NCBI GenBank assembly: GCA_030684415.1
Contig: JAUXNL010000300.1
Span: 1-7,758 of the forward strand
Reading direction: 5' to 3'
DNA: 7,758 bases
DNA from: Moraxellaceae bacterium
Lineage (GTDB): Bacteria > Pseudomonadota > Gammaproteobacteria > Pseudomonadales > Moraxellaceae
This document shows positions 1 through 6,767 of this stretch, one piece after another. Every line of letters begins with the position of its first letter. Within the stretch, counting starts at the first letter, position 1. Below the pieces are notes generated by a model. The model saw only the letters and a program-made list of their open reading frames with translations, was not told where the DNA came from and made no database searches. Position numbers and translations under genes: made by a program.

Positions 1-57
1 CCATCGATTTTAAAATAACGTTTCATTAGGAATAACAATTGGTTAGATAATAATTTG
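1..57. other. AT-rich non-coding stretch at left edge
   Basis: By direct count 14 of 57 bases are G or C (about 25%), far below the rest of the window. It carries stops in all three plus frames and the 10-base palindrome ATTTTAAAAT (7-16). It ends abruptly where the protein-like frame begins, so it may mark an insertion or deletion junction or a regulatory region for something to the left. Confidence 0.5.
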
Positions 58-184
58 GCGCATTTTTCCAGAATCCCGGCCAACCCTCGATGCCGCATTT
101 ACCGAGGCACACGGCATATATGCCGTTCCCAAATACATGAGCCATGCCGAAGCGAAAAGCATACTGGGTGCACTTCGCGCCTGA
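47..184 (+). pseudogene. Possible 3' remnant of a plus-strand gene
   Basis: A plus-strand frame reads from just after a TAG (44-46) to a TGA (182-184). From about position 59 it encodes a natural-looking sequence (RIFPESRPTLDAAFTEAHG, then IYAVPKYMSHAEAKSILGAL) with protein-like codon use. There is no ATG until codon 137-139 and no ribosome site, and the upstream 57 bases are AT-rich and non-coding in all three plus frames. I read it as the C-terminal end of a gene whose 5' part was lost, or a chance frame. I do not recognise the family. It would converge on the merR gene, with the hairpin at 195-226 between them. Confidence 0.3.
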
Positions 185-194
185 ATGAGTGAGT

Positions 195-226
195 GGGCAG
201 GCCGGGGCTGTAGCCCCCGCCTGCCC
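195..226 (-). terminator. GC-rich hairpin after merR, likely operon end
   Basis: Bases 195-209 pair with 212-226 with one C:C mismatch (203/218), giving a stem of about 14 pairs around a four-base loop. It begins 16 bases past the merR stop in the direction of transcription. No T-run follows on either strand, so it is not a textbook intrinsic terminator; it may act as a transcript-end or RNA-stabilising structure. It also lies 11 bases after the TGA of the plus-strand remnant, so it could serve both directions. Confidence 0.5.
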
Positions 227-241
227 GGAATGATGCATGGC

Positions 242-1054
242 TCAGGGCTTTTCGTGGCTGACCTTGTCAAGGGTACGGGCGAGACGATCTCCATAAAGCT
301 GGGCCACCGAGTTCTCAATGGCACGATGTGCTTCTGCCAGAATTACGGTGTCGACCATGCCGCGCAGTTTGTGGATGAGATCGGCGATACGAGGCATATC
401 TGCAGCGGGAGGAATGCTGGTGCCATACGTATCAACCGCTTTCGCCAGTCGCCACAAAACGTCATCGGCAGTGCGTTGCATATTGGTGCGAAGATGCTCA
501 GCCACATCCAGCAGGTCGGGCAAACGAATACCGGAACGAACCAGCTCAGCCGCCGCCTCTAGAAGATGGATATTACCTGCACGGTAACGTGCGCCATCAG
601 GTGTCAGGAAGCCGAGGTCAATGGCTCGCGCCAGTAACGTACGCGGGACACTCTTCAGGCCAAACATTCTCAATAGTTGTGCCTGGGTCACTGTTGCCGG
701 CGAACTGGATGCCAGCGGCTGGGTGATGGCCGCGTCAAGACCAATCAAGTCCCGGACATTACGCCCGCTCTCGGCCGCTCCAATCAGTTCCTGAATACTG
801 TTCAGGCTGTAACCCCGTTCCTGGAGACGCAATACCATGCGAAGCCGGTAAAGATGATGCGCGCCATAAACCGCATGGCGCCCACGCTTGTCCGGAGGAG
901 AAATGACGCCGCGATCCTGAAAAGCACGCAAGTTCCTGACGGTGGTGCCCGCCATTTCCGCGAGCTGCTCTACTGACCAGTCCCTGCCCTGGGTTTGTCC
1001 GGACGACTCTTGTTGCTCTTCGGAGGGCTTGCGCTGCTTGAGGGTTTCCGTCAT
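242..1054 (-). CDS. MerR-family transcriptional regulator
   Basis: A 270-residue DNA-binding protein. Residues 25-92 form a MerR-type winged helix-turn-helix (WSVEQLAEMAGTTVRNLRAF, an RG turn, a DKRGRHAVYGAHHLYRL wing, then LQERGYSLNSIQELI). Instead of the short metal-binding tail of MerR or CueR, it has a long C-terminal part of about 150 residues with no cysteine cluster. A segment at 121-160 (TQAQLLRMFG, LLARAIDLGFL) resembles a second helix-turn-helix unit, and helices follow to the end. This suggests an organic effector, perhaps a pathway acyl-CoA or lipid. I chose the ATG at 1054, with AGGCAAGG upstream, over an in-frame GTG at 1072 that has no ribosome site. It is the last gene, co-directional with the catabolic genes, 114 bases after the ligase, behind a TATATAA element. 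It probably controls the block and itself; this is inferred. Confidence 0.9.
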   Translation of the reverse strand: MTETLKQRKPSEEQQESSGQTQGRDWSVEQLAEMAGTTVRNLRAFQDRGVISPPDKRGRHAVYGAHHLYRLRMVLRLQERGYSLNSIQELIGAAESGRNVRDLIGLDAAITQPLASSSPATVTQAQLLRMFGLKSVPRTLLARAIDLGFLTPDGARYRAGNIHLLEAAAELVRSGIRLPDLLDVAEHLRTNMQRTADDVLWRLAKAVDTYGTSIPPAADMPRIADLIHKLRGMVDTVILAEAHRAIENSVAQLYGDRLARTLDKVSHEKP

Positions 1055-1168
1055 GGCTGAGCCTTGCCTCACTGTTCGAGGTTATATAGTGCCACGACTC
1101 ACCCTCTGGCCGCCGCCCTCTGACACGGAGAATTTCGTCGGCGCGACCCGGCAAGAGGCAATTGCTCC
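1055..1168 (-). promoter_or_regulatory. Leader region of merR with candidate -10 element
   Basis: The 114-base gap between the ligase stop and the merR ATG contains TATATAA on the minus strand (complement of 1082-1088), which could be a -10 box; no good -35 is visible. Near the ligase stop lies the perfect palindrome GCAATTGC (1158-1165), inside a GAGG...CCTC inverted repeat (1155-1170). The palindrome is too far from the TATATAA to be a classic MerR spacer operator. An internal promoter for the regulator is plausible but unproven. Confidence 0.35.
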
Positions 1169-2719
1169 TCAATTAACGCCGGTTTTGCACTCTTCCCAAA
1201 AAGGCTTGCGCAATTCGTTTTTGAGGATTTTTCCGGCACCACTGACGGGCAGCGGCTCCGCCCTGATCTCGACGCTGCGGGGCAGCTTGTAGCCGGCAAT
1301 GAGTCCGCGACAGTGCTCGATGATGACCTCTGCCGTTACGTCGGCGCCGGCTCTGGTCACAACAAAAGCGTGTACGGCCTCGCCCCATTGCGCGCTGGGA
1401 ATGCCGATGACAGCGCACTCCTGAACGGCCGGGTGTTTGTAAATGGCACCTTCCACCTCCACCGAGAAAATATTCTCGCCGCCGCTGATCACCATGTCCT
1501 TGGCACGGTCGACGATGAACACGAAACCGTCTTCATCCATGTAGCCAAGATCGCCCGTGTGCAGCCAGCCATTGCGCAGCGTCTCCCGGGTTTGCTGCTC
1601 AAGCCCCCAGTAGCCGCGCATCACATTGAGGCCGCGTGCGCAGACTTCGCCAACAACACCGCATGCCACTTCCCGGTCATTGCCATCGAGAACCGCCACA
1701 TCAACACCATAAGCGGGGCGCCCAGCACTGCGCAGCTTGGCACCGCCCGCAACGTGGTACTCGGGAGCCAGCGCCGTGATGATGGGCGAGGCCTCGGTCT
1801 GGCCGTAGCCCTGCGTGAACTGAACGGTTGGCATTTGCCGCATGGCTTCGACCAGAACCGCTTCCGGCATCGGTGACGCACCATAAAGGAGGCGCCGCAC
1901 GCTGGAAATGTCGTGTGTTGCGATCTTGCCCGACGACACCAGCAGATTGACCATGGTCGGCACTAGCAGCACGTGCGTCACACGCTCGCGCTGTATGGTG
2001 TTCAGCACCGCATCAACATCAAAGCGCGCCACGGCACAATGGGTGGCACCAACCATGGTAATAGCGAAGGTGCTTGCCATGTCGGCGAGGTGAAACATCG
2101 GCCCGGCATGCAGGTAGACGGAAGCGTCATCGTAGCCCATCACCGGCACAACATTCAGCGCGTTGTAGATCAGGTTGTCATGGGAGAGCATGACGCCCTT
2201 GGATTTCCCGGTTGTACCGCCGGTATAGAACAACCCCGCCAGGCGGTCACCGCCAGCGTTCGCGTCCGGCACTGGCGCATGCGCCACAATCAGCGCTTCA
2301 TAATCCAGACATCCTTCCGGCGCTGCACCATCCCCCATGTAGACGATATGCCGCACCGTGGTCAGCAGCGGGCGCAGCGTCGGCAACAGGGCCGCAAAGG
2401 TGTCATCCACCAGCAGGATGCGGCTAACGGAATCCTCAAGTGTGTACGCAATTTCAAGTGCGGCAAGACGTATGTTGACCGGATTGGCCGCCGCGCCCGC
2501 CCAGGCAACGGCGTAGAAATATTCGACATAGCGATCGCTATTGAGGGACAGGATGGCGATGCGGTCATCATCCGCCACCCCCAGCGCACGGAAGGCCCCC
2601 GCCAGCCGGGCGATGCGCTGCTCGAATTGCCTCCATGTCTGACGCCGCGTACCGAAAATAGTGGCGGTCTTGTTGCTGCTGGTCTGAACCGCGCGTCGGA
2701 GTGTCTGGGTGATATACAT
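1169..2719 (-). CDS. Acyl-CoA synthetase (AMP-forming, FadD/ANL superfamily)
   Basis: A 516-residue adenylate-forming ligase that converts a carboxylic acid, ATP and CoA to acyl-CoA through an acyl-AMP. The motifs are complete: P-loop YTGGTTGKSKG (165-175), YGQTEAS (305-311), GWLHTGDLG (384-392), DRAKDMVISGGENI (404-417), and the C-terminal PVSGAGKILK with catalytic K497. Its length is similar to M. tuberculosis FadD13, the ligase of the mymA operon; fatty, branched or cyclic acids are all possible substrates. The start has a weak ribosome site and lies just after an 11-base inverted repeat (2723-2733). It follows the SRPBCC gene by an 80-base AT-rich gap that may hold an internal promoter. 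In the proposed pathway it activates the acid released by the esterase so that it can enter beta-oxidation. Acid specificity cannot be read here. Confidence 0.94.
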   Translation of the reverse strand: MYITQTLRRAVQTSSNKTATIFGTRRQTWRQFEQRIARLAGAFRALGVADDDRIAILSLNSDRYVEYFYAVAWAGAAANPVNIRLAALEIAYTLEDSVSRILLVDDTFAALLPTLRPLLTTVRHIVYMGDGAAPEGCLDYEALIVAHAPVPDANAGGDRLAGLFYTGGTTGKSKGVMLSHDNLIYNALNVVPVMGYDDASVYLHAGPMFHLADMASTFAITMVGATHCAVARFDVDAVLNTIQRERVTHVLLVPTMVNLLVSSGKIATHDISSVRRLLYGASPMPEAVLVEAMRQMPTVQFTQGYGQTEASPIITALAPEYHVAGGAKLRSAGRPAYGVDVAVLDGNDREVACGVVGEVCARGLNVMRGYWGLEQQTRETLRNGWLHTGDLGYMDEDGFVFIVDRAKDMVISGGENIFSVEVEGAIYKHPAVQECAVIGIPSAQWGEAVHAFVVTRAGADVTAEVIIEHCRGLIAGYKLPRSVEIRAEPLPVSGAGKILKNELRKPFWEECKTGVN

Positions 2720-2799
2720 GTTCTGGAATCCAGCTTTTTAAATGCAGATTTTTTCATACCGGTTTTTCGCAGCGTATGCCAGAAAAATTCCAGGCGTCC
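2720..2799 (-). promoter_or_regulatory. AT-rich gap before acyl-CoA synthetase with repeated CTGGA boxes
   Basis: This 80-base gap is richer in A/T runs than the flanking genes. On the minus strand CTGGAATTTTTCTGG lies near its 5' end and CTGGATTCCAG near its 3' end, three bases before the ATG. TTCTGG (2721-2726) and CCAGAA (2779-2784) are inverted copies that could pair across the gap. TATGAA could serve as a -10 box, but no convincing -35 was found. A secondary promoter or an RNA fold limiting ligase translation are both possible. Confidence 0.3.
2723..2733. repeat. 11-base inverted repeat before the ligase start
   Basis: The plus strand reads CTGGAATCCAG, with 5-base arms around one central base. 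It ends three bases from the acyl-CoA synthetase ATG, covering the place where the ribosome site should be. The single-base centre is too short for an RNA loop, so if functional it is more likely a protein binding site. Confidence 0.35.
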
Positions 2800-3225
2800 T
2801 TACTTCAGCAGGCTTGAAAGCTTGGTCAGCCCATGGGAAATCCCTGCGGTCAGTACCTTGCCGACGATTGTTCTCACAATCGGCGGTGCATCAAAAGTAA
2901 TCATCCATTCAACCTCGGTGCCTGCAGCGTTTTTTGTGAAATCCACACGCCCACTGTGGTTGCGGAGCGGTGCTCCGCCCTTGGTAATCCGGTAGTCAAT
3001 GAAACTATTTTTCCCAACCGAGGTCACGGTTTCCTCGGTGACCAGGGGCCAGAACCCGAGCGCCCTGACCGAACCGACGCCATTCACATCGCCCTCGCCG
3101 TCACGAACGCGCCGTACCGGCACACCCAGAACCTTGCCGAGACGGTTGTGGTCAGAAAGCGCCCCGAACACGGAATCAACCGGTGCACTGAACTGATGCC
3201 GTACCGAGATGGTTTGCTTTGCCAT
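2800..3225 (-). CDS. SRPBCC (START/polyketide-cyclase-like) ligand-binding protein
   Basis: A small cytoplasmic protein of 141 residues with the SRPBCC (Bet v1-like helix-grip) layout. It has an N-terminal strand and helix (ISVRHQFSAPVDSVFGALSDH, about 6-26), a run of alternating beta strands in the middle (about 45-112), and a long C-terminal amphipathic helix (about 116-141). The AP-x-VF-x-L-D-like start is typical of polyketide cyclase/dehydrase-type members, which bind hydrophobic ligands in a central pocket. No catalytic residue can be named. The ATG has AAGAAGGAAA upstream, with the core about ten bases before it. It lies 42 bases after the monooxygenase stop. I infer a carrier or accessory role for a greasy substrate or intermediate; a cyclase or hydrolase activity is possible. 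Family call good, function open. Confidence 0.85.
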   Translation of the reverse strand: MAKQTISVRHQFSAPVDSVFGALSDHNRLGKVLGVPVRRVRDGEGDVNGVGSVRALGFWPLVTEETVTSVGKNSFIDYRITKGGAPLRNHSGRVDFTKNAAGTEVEWMITFDAPPIVRTIVGKVLTAGISHGLTKLSSLLK

Positions 3226-3267
3226 GATGCTGTTTTTCCTTCTTTCTGAATGGGCGGCTGAACGAAT

Positions 3268-4827
3268 TCAGGCAGGCTTCTTCACCGTACTGAACTGATA
3301 ATTATCCATTGGCAAGTGTTTTGCGCGCCAGAGCATTTCCACTGATGTTGAGGGCCGCAGCATAGGTGCATCACCATGTTTATCAAAGTAGTAGCTGTTG
3401 GACAAGGAGCAATTGTGGTTCAGGAAAACCGTGTTTTGCTGGCGCCGCTGGATGTCTGCAAAGTAGCGGTCATGCACATCCTGACGAACTTCAACACATG
3501 TTGCTTTGCGCTTGAGGCCTTCTTTAATACAGCGCACCGCATGAATCGCATTGCCTTCCGCCATCTTGAAGTAAGACGTTCCGATCAAGGCATAGGGGCC
3601 GAGCATGACGTAGAAGTTGGGAAAGCCCGGCACGGTAAGCCCCTCATACGCCTGGTAACGGTTGTCTTCCCAGAAGGTTCCAATCTCCTGGCCTTTGCGG
3701 CCGACAACATCATAGGAGGGAAGATTTCCCTTCTCGAATACCCGGTAGCCAGTTGCCAGGATCAGGACATCGATTTTGTGTTCAACCCCGTCACGGGTCT
3801 TGATCCCCTTTTCGGTAATCCGCTCAATGGGGTCTGTGATCAGCTCAGTATTCTCGCGGGCAAAAGTCCGGAAGTACTCGTTTGAAAAGGAAGGACGTTT
3901 GCAGCCAAACCCGTATTTTGGCGTGAGTTTCTCCCAAAGATCAGGCCGGCCGGGCAACTGCTCTTTCATGTTGTTGATGCCCGCCTCTTCATACTTGCGC
4001 ACAATCCACGGCGCCTGGCGGTAGTAGATGGTGGAAATAACCATCACCGATTCGCTCACTATATCGGTGCCCGCCCGCACCGCACGCTGTACTCCTGGCA
4101 ACAGACGAAACGCGCTTTTCAACCAGCCCGGCAGTGCGTAATCCGGTTTTTTCAGCAGCCATATCGGTGTGCGCTGATAGACATCAAGCCGCTTCACCAA
4201 CGGAGCAATTTTGGGCACGAGCTGCACGGCGGTAGCGCCCGTACCAATCACGGCATCACGCTTGCCCTTGAGGTCCACGCTGTCATCCCAGTGCCCGGTA
4301 TGAATGATCTTGCCCTTGAAATCACCAATTCCCTCAATATCAGGCATTTTCGGGGAGATCAGGCCGCCGGTCGCAGACACCAGATGACGCGCGGTGATGG
4401 CATCGCCACCATCGATTTCAATGCGCCAGCAGTGATTCTGTTCGTCGAATTCGGCACGACTGACGCTGACCCCAAACCGGATATGAGGATAAATGCCGTA
4501 CTTGGCGGCCACCCGTTCTGTGTAGCTCTGCAACTCATTGCCGGGGGCGAACACACTCGACCAGTTCGGGTTTTGCTCAAAGGAATACGAGTAGGTGAAC
4601 GAGGTAATATCGACAGCAATGCCCGGATAGCGGTTGTCTCTCCAGGTGCCGCCGACCTGCCCGGCGCGTTCGAGAATGATGAAGGACTCAATGCCCTGCT
4701 CCTTCAGGCGAATGGCGATTCCCAAACCGGAAATGCCGGCACCAACAATGACGACTTCATGATCCGGGTTTATGGTCTGCGCACGTTGTACTTCGATCTG
4801 CTCAGGTTTTGTGACGGCAATATTCAT
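3268..4827 (-). CDS. Type I Baeyer-Villiger flavin monooxygenase
   Basis: A 519-residue FAD- and NADPH-dependent monooxygenase that inserts oxygen next to a ketone, giving an ester or lactone. The first Rossmann motif GAGISG is at 29-34 (FAD). GGTWRDNRYPG is at 59-69, followed by D73 and SxxYSYSF (76-83). The Baeyer-Villiger fingerprint F170-x-G172-x3-H176-x3-W180-D181 is complete. A second Rossmann motif GTGATA is at 195-200 (NADPH), and ATGY at 358-361. The D-x2-S-x2-YS signature looks more like classical PAMO/CHMO-type enzymes than the DSDMFTF of MymA, EtaA or AlmA. I chose the ATG at 4827 because GGAGAGA lies about eight bases upstream; the frame extends to a TTG at 4872 that has no ribosome site. 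The preceding esterase and following SRPBCC gene fit ketone breakdown. Substrate unknown. Confidence 0.95.
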   Translation of the reverse strand: MNIAVTKPEQIEVQRAQTINPDHEVVIVGAGISGLGIAIRLKEQGIESFIILERAGQVGGTWRDNRYPGIAVDITSFTYSYSFEQNPNWSSVFAPGNELQSYTERVAAKYGIYPHIRFGVSVSRAEFDEQNHCWRIEIDGGDAITARHLVSATGGLISPKMPDIEGIGDFKGKIIHTGHWDDSVDLKGKRDAVIGTGATAVQLVPKIAPLVKRLDVYQRTPIWLLKKPDYALPGWLKSAFRLLPGVQRAVRAGTDIVSESVMVISTIYYRQAPWIVRKYEEAGINNMKEQLPGRPDLWEKLTPKYGFGCKRPSFSNEYFRTFARENTELITDPIERITEKGIKTRDGVEHKIDVLILATGYRVFEKGNLPSYDVVGRKGQEIGTFWEDNRYQAYEGLTVPGFPNFYVMLGPYALIGTSYFKMAEGNAIHAVRCIKEGLKRKATCVEVRQDVHDRYFADIQRRQQNTVFLNHNCSLSNSYYFDKHGDAPMLRPSTSVEMLWRAKHLPMDNYQFSTVKKPA

Positions 4828-4881
4828 GCTGATCTCTCCAGATTTATGCTGTGCCTGTATTTTTACTGTCAATCAACTGCA

Positions 4882-5853
4882 TCAATCTACAAGGGCCTTG
4901 CTTGCGCTTTTATTTTCAGGCGAACGGAGACGTTTGCCGCGATTTTTTGGCCGCCCGTCACCCACATGCCTTTCAACAAAGTTCACCAGGACATGCATGT
5001 CCTGCCTGGCCTCGGGAAGCAGCAGGTGGAAAACCGGCCAGATATGCGGCATGTCCGGGCGCGACAGCAACTCCACCGTCACCCCGGCCTGACGGGCGCC
5101 ATGGACAACGCGGTAAGCATCGTCGCGCAAGCACTCCTCCTCGCTCACCGTTACCAGCAAAGGCGGCAAACCAGAGAAATCCCCCCGACAGGGAGAGGCA
5201 TAGGGATGCGTGGGATCCGCCCCGGCCAGATAAATGTCGACCGCCCTGTCTATCATCGACTTTGACAGCATGGAGTCGCTGGCACTGTTGGCCGACAGTG
5301 CCGGCAACGTACCGGTTGCATCCGTACCGGGCGACAAGGTCAGCGCACACACCGGCATGGGCAGGTTTTCAAGCTTGGCACGCAACAGCGTGACCAGGGT
5401 CAGGTTGCCGCCCGCAGAATCACCCGCCATCACCAGGGGCTCATTGTCCTGCAAGTCCGCCGACAACTGCCGGTAGACCTGAAACGCATCATCCGGCGCC
5501 GCCGGATAAGGATGCTCCGGGGCCAGGCGGTAATCCGGCAGAAAAATCCGGGCATGCAGCCGCTTTGCGAGTTCACCGCAGAAGGTGTGATAGGTCGCCA
5601 GTTTGCCACCAATGAATGCACCCCCATGCAAATAGAGCATGGTCATGCGTGGATCAGCCACCTCCAGCCACTCACCAGGAACCCCGGCAACGCTTTCCTG
5701 CCGTACCCGGACACCGGATGGCAAGGGACTGGGAAACAGCTTGGTATCCATGGCGCTGCGCAGATGGCGAACCAGCTTTGCGTTTGATGTCAGCTCACGC
5801 TTCACCCGCATGCGCAAGAAAAACTTCAGCATGTTGGCCTGAATGGATGCCAT
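4882..5853 (-). CDS. Alpha/beta hydrolase, HSL-type esterase (family IV)
   Basis: A 323-residue esterase of the hormone-sensitive-lipase group. The oxyanion motif HGGAF is at 76-80, the nucleophile elbow GDSAGG at 144-149 (S146), and the catalytic histidine H270 in the typical MPHIWP context. The usual D-x-L-x-D acid motif reads E240-C-L-R-D244, so glutamate occupies the position where many relatives have aspartate. No signal peptide is seen, although residues 8-20 are hydrophobic and basic; a basic tail (299-323) follows the last conserved helix. The ATG has only a weak ribosome site (CGGAAT). The gene lies 68 bases after the SDR and 54 bases before the Baeyer-Villiger monooxygenase start. 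That pairing suggests it hydrolyses the ester the monooxygenase makes, like the LipR-type hydrolase in the mymA operon. Fold and catalytic type are clear; substrate is inferred. Confidence 0.92.
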   Translation of the reverse strand: MASIQANMLKFFLRMRVKRELTSNAKLVRHLRSAMDTKLFPSPLPSGVRVRQESVAGVPGEWLEVADPRMTMLYLHGGAFIGGKLATYHTFCGELAKRLHARIFLPDYRLAPEHPYPAAPDDAFQVYRQLSADLQDNEPLVMAGDSAGGNLTLVTLLRAKLENLPMPVCALTLSPGTDATGTLPALSANSASDSMLSKSMIDRAVDIYLAGADPTHPYASPCRGDFSGLPPLLVTVSEEECLRDDAYRVVHGARQAGVTVELLSRPDMPHIWPVFHLLLPEARQDMHVLVNFVERHVGDGRPKNRGKRLRSPENKSASKALVD

Positions 5854-5921
5854 ATCGTGTCATTCCGTCATTGAAATGTGAATGTGGATGTCGTGCTTGA
5901 GAGTGGCTTGCCGTGCATCCG

Positions 5922-6749
5922 TCAGGGAGCAACGAGCCGATAGGCCTCGCCCAGACTACGCGCATACAAACGCGGAGCGACGCGCTTGAACATCCACGCA
6001 ATACGCCCGTCAATTTGCGGCAACATATACATCTGCCCCTTGTCGAGCGCGTCCAGCGTTTTGCGTGCCACCGCATCGCTGTCAATCAGAGCAAATTTTG
6101 TCATCGCCGTTTTGGCAAACTCGGAGCGATAGGCTGGCAGATGACCATCGTTGACAATATTGGTCGGTACCACCGTCGGGCACAGCACGGTGACCTTGAC
6201 GCCCGTCCCCGTCAACTCAGCCGACAAGGTCTCCGACAAGGCCATCACGCCCGCCTTGGTCACGTTATAGGCACTCATTTCCGGTGCCGCCGCAAAACCC
6301 GCTGCCGACGCCACGTTGATGATTCCACCATAGCCCAGCGCTTTCAGTTTGGGCGCAAAAAAATGGCAGCCGTGAATCACGCCCCAGAGATTGACATTGA
6401 CGCACCAGTGCCACTCTTCCAGCGATACCTCCCCGATCTGGCCGCCAAGGCCAACACCTGCATTATTCACGACCAGCGTGACAGGGCGACCAAGCAAGCC
6501 TTCGGCCTTGTCCGCCAGCGCAGCCATCTGCTCGGCATTGCCGACATCGCAGGCATAGGCAACCGCGTGCGTGTTCAGGCTACGCAGCATAGCAGCGGTT
6601 TCCTCGGCACGATCCATGCGGATGTCCACACACAAAACGGCACCGCCACGGCGACCGATTTCATAGGCAAAGCTGCGACCAATACCACTGCCCGCGCCGG
6701 TAACAACCGCTGCCGCCCCTTGCGAGAGCTTCTGGGTTTTCTTCTTCAT
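5922..6749 (-). CDS. Classical short-chain dehydrogenase/reductase (SDR)
   Basis: A 275-residue cytoplasmic oxidoreductase of the classical SDR family. The Rossmann glycine motif TGAGSGIG is at 17-24. D42 at the end of strand 2 favours NAD(H) over NADP(H). NNAG is at 95-98, and the catalytic set is N120, S148, Y161 and K165 (YNVTK). The C-terminal part, from about 245, is rich in hydrophobic and basic residues and may form a substrate or membrane-contact helix. The start is the ATG with AAGGA about ten bases upstream; that site lies at the edge of an 11-base inverted repeat (6751-6761). Placed between the di-iron-like protein and the esterase/Baeyer-Villiger pair, it most plausibly oxidises a secondary alcohol to the ketone used by the monooxygenase. 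The M. tuberculosis mymA operon carries a comparable SDR (Rv3085). Substrate unknown. Confidence 0.93.
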   Translation of the reverse strand: MKKKTQKLSQGAAAVVTGAGSGIGRSFAYEIGRRGGAVLCVDIRMDRAEETAAMLRSLNTHAVAYACDVGNAEQMAALADKAEGLLGRPVTLVVNNAGVGLGGQIGEVSLEEWHWCVNVNLWGVIHGCHFFAPKLKALGYGGIINVASAAGFAAAPEMSAYNVTKAGVMALSETLSAELTGTGVKVTVLCPTVVPTNIVNDGHLPAYRSEFAKTAMTKFALIDSDAVARKTLDALDKGQMYMLPQIDGRIAWMFKRVAPRLYARSLGEAYRLVAP

Positions 6750-6750
6750 G

Positions 6751-6761
6751 GGAATTATTCC
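6751..6761. repeat. 11-base inverted repeat over the SDR ribosome site
   Basis: GGAATTATTCC on the plus strand has perfect 5-base arms around one centre base. It occupies most of the 18-base gap between the first gene and the SDR and includes the GGA of the SDR ribosome binding site (AAGGA on the minus strand). It may be chance, or a site tuning SDR translation. Confidence 0.3.
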
Positions 6762-6767
6762 TTGTGG

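Noticed and set aside
1055..1072. GTG start for the MerR regulator
   Set aside because: The GTG has no Shine-Dalgarno sequence; AGGCAAGG fits the downstream ATG at 1054.
1083..1100. Sigma-54-like TGGCAC on the minus strand before merR
   Set aside because: The matching -12 GC element is absent at the required spacing (CC instead of GC), so the sigma-54 promoter pattern is incomplete.
2362..2757. Minus-strand frame starting MKKSAFKKLDS just before the acyl-CoA synthetase
   Set aside because: Out of frame with the ligase and overlapping its conserved N-terminal part; the continuation is Arg/Pro-rich shadow sequence. A short leader peptide cannot be fully excluded but nothing supports it.
2764..2779. 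Sigma-54-like TGGCAT...TGC on the minus strand in the gap before the ligase
   Set aside because: The spacing between the GG and GC elements is two bases short of the consensus.
1973..2995. Plus-strand open frame of 340 codons opposite the acyl-CoA synthetase and SRPBCC gene
   Set aside because: Antisense shadow; it crosses two real genes and the gap between them, and its translation has no family features.
4828..4872. N-terminal extension of the monooxygenase to a TTG codon
   Set aside because: No ribosome site precedes the TTG, whereas the ATG at 4827 has GGAGAGA at ideal spacing.
4291..5265. Plus-strand open frame of 324 codons opposite the monooxygenase and esterase
   Set aside because: Antisense to conserved motifs of both enzymes, no ribosome site and no domain-like sequence.
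5875..5886. Tandem AATGTG AATGTG in the gap between SDR and esterase
   Set aside because: Only two copies of a six-base unit; too short to call a repeat element.
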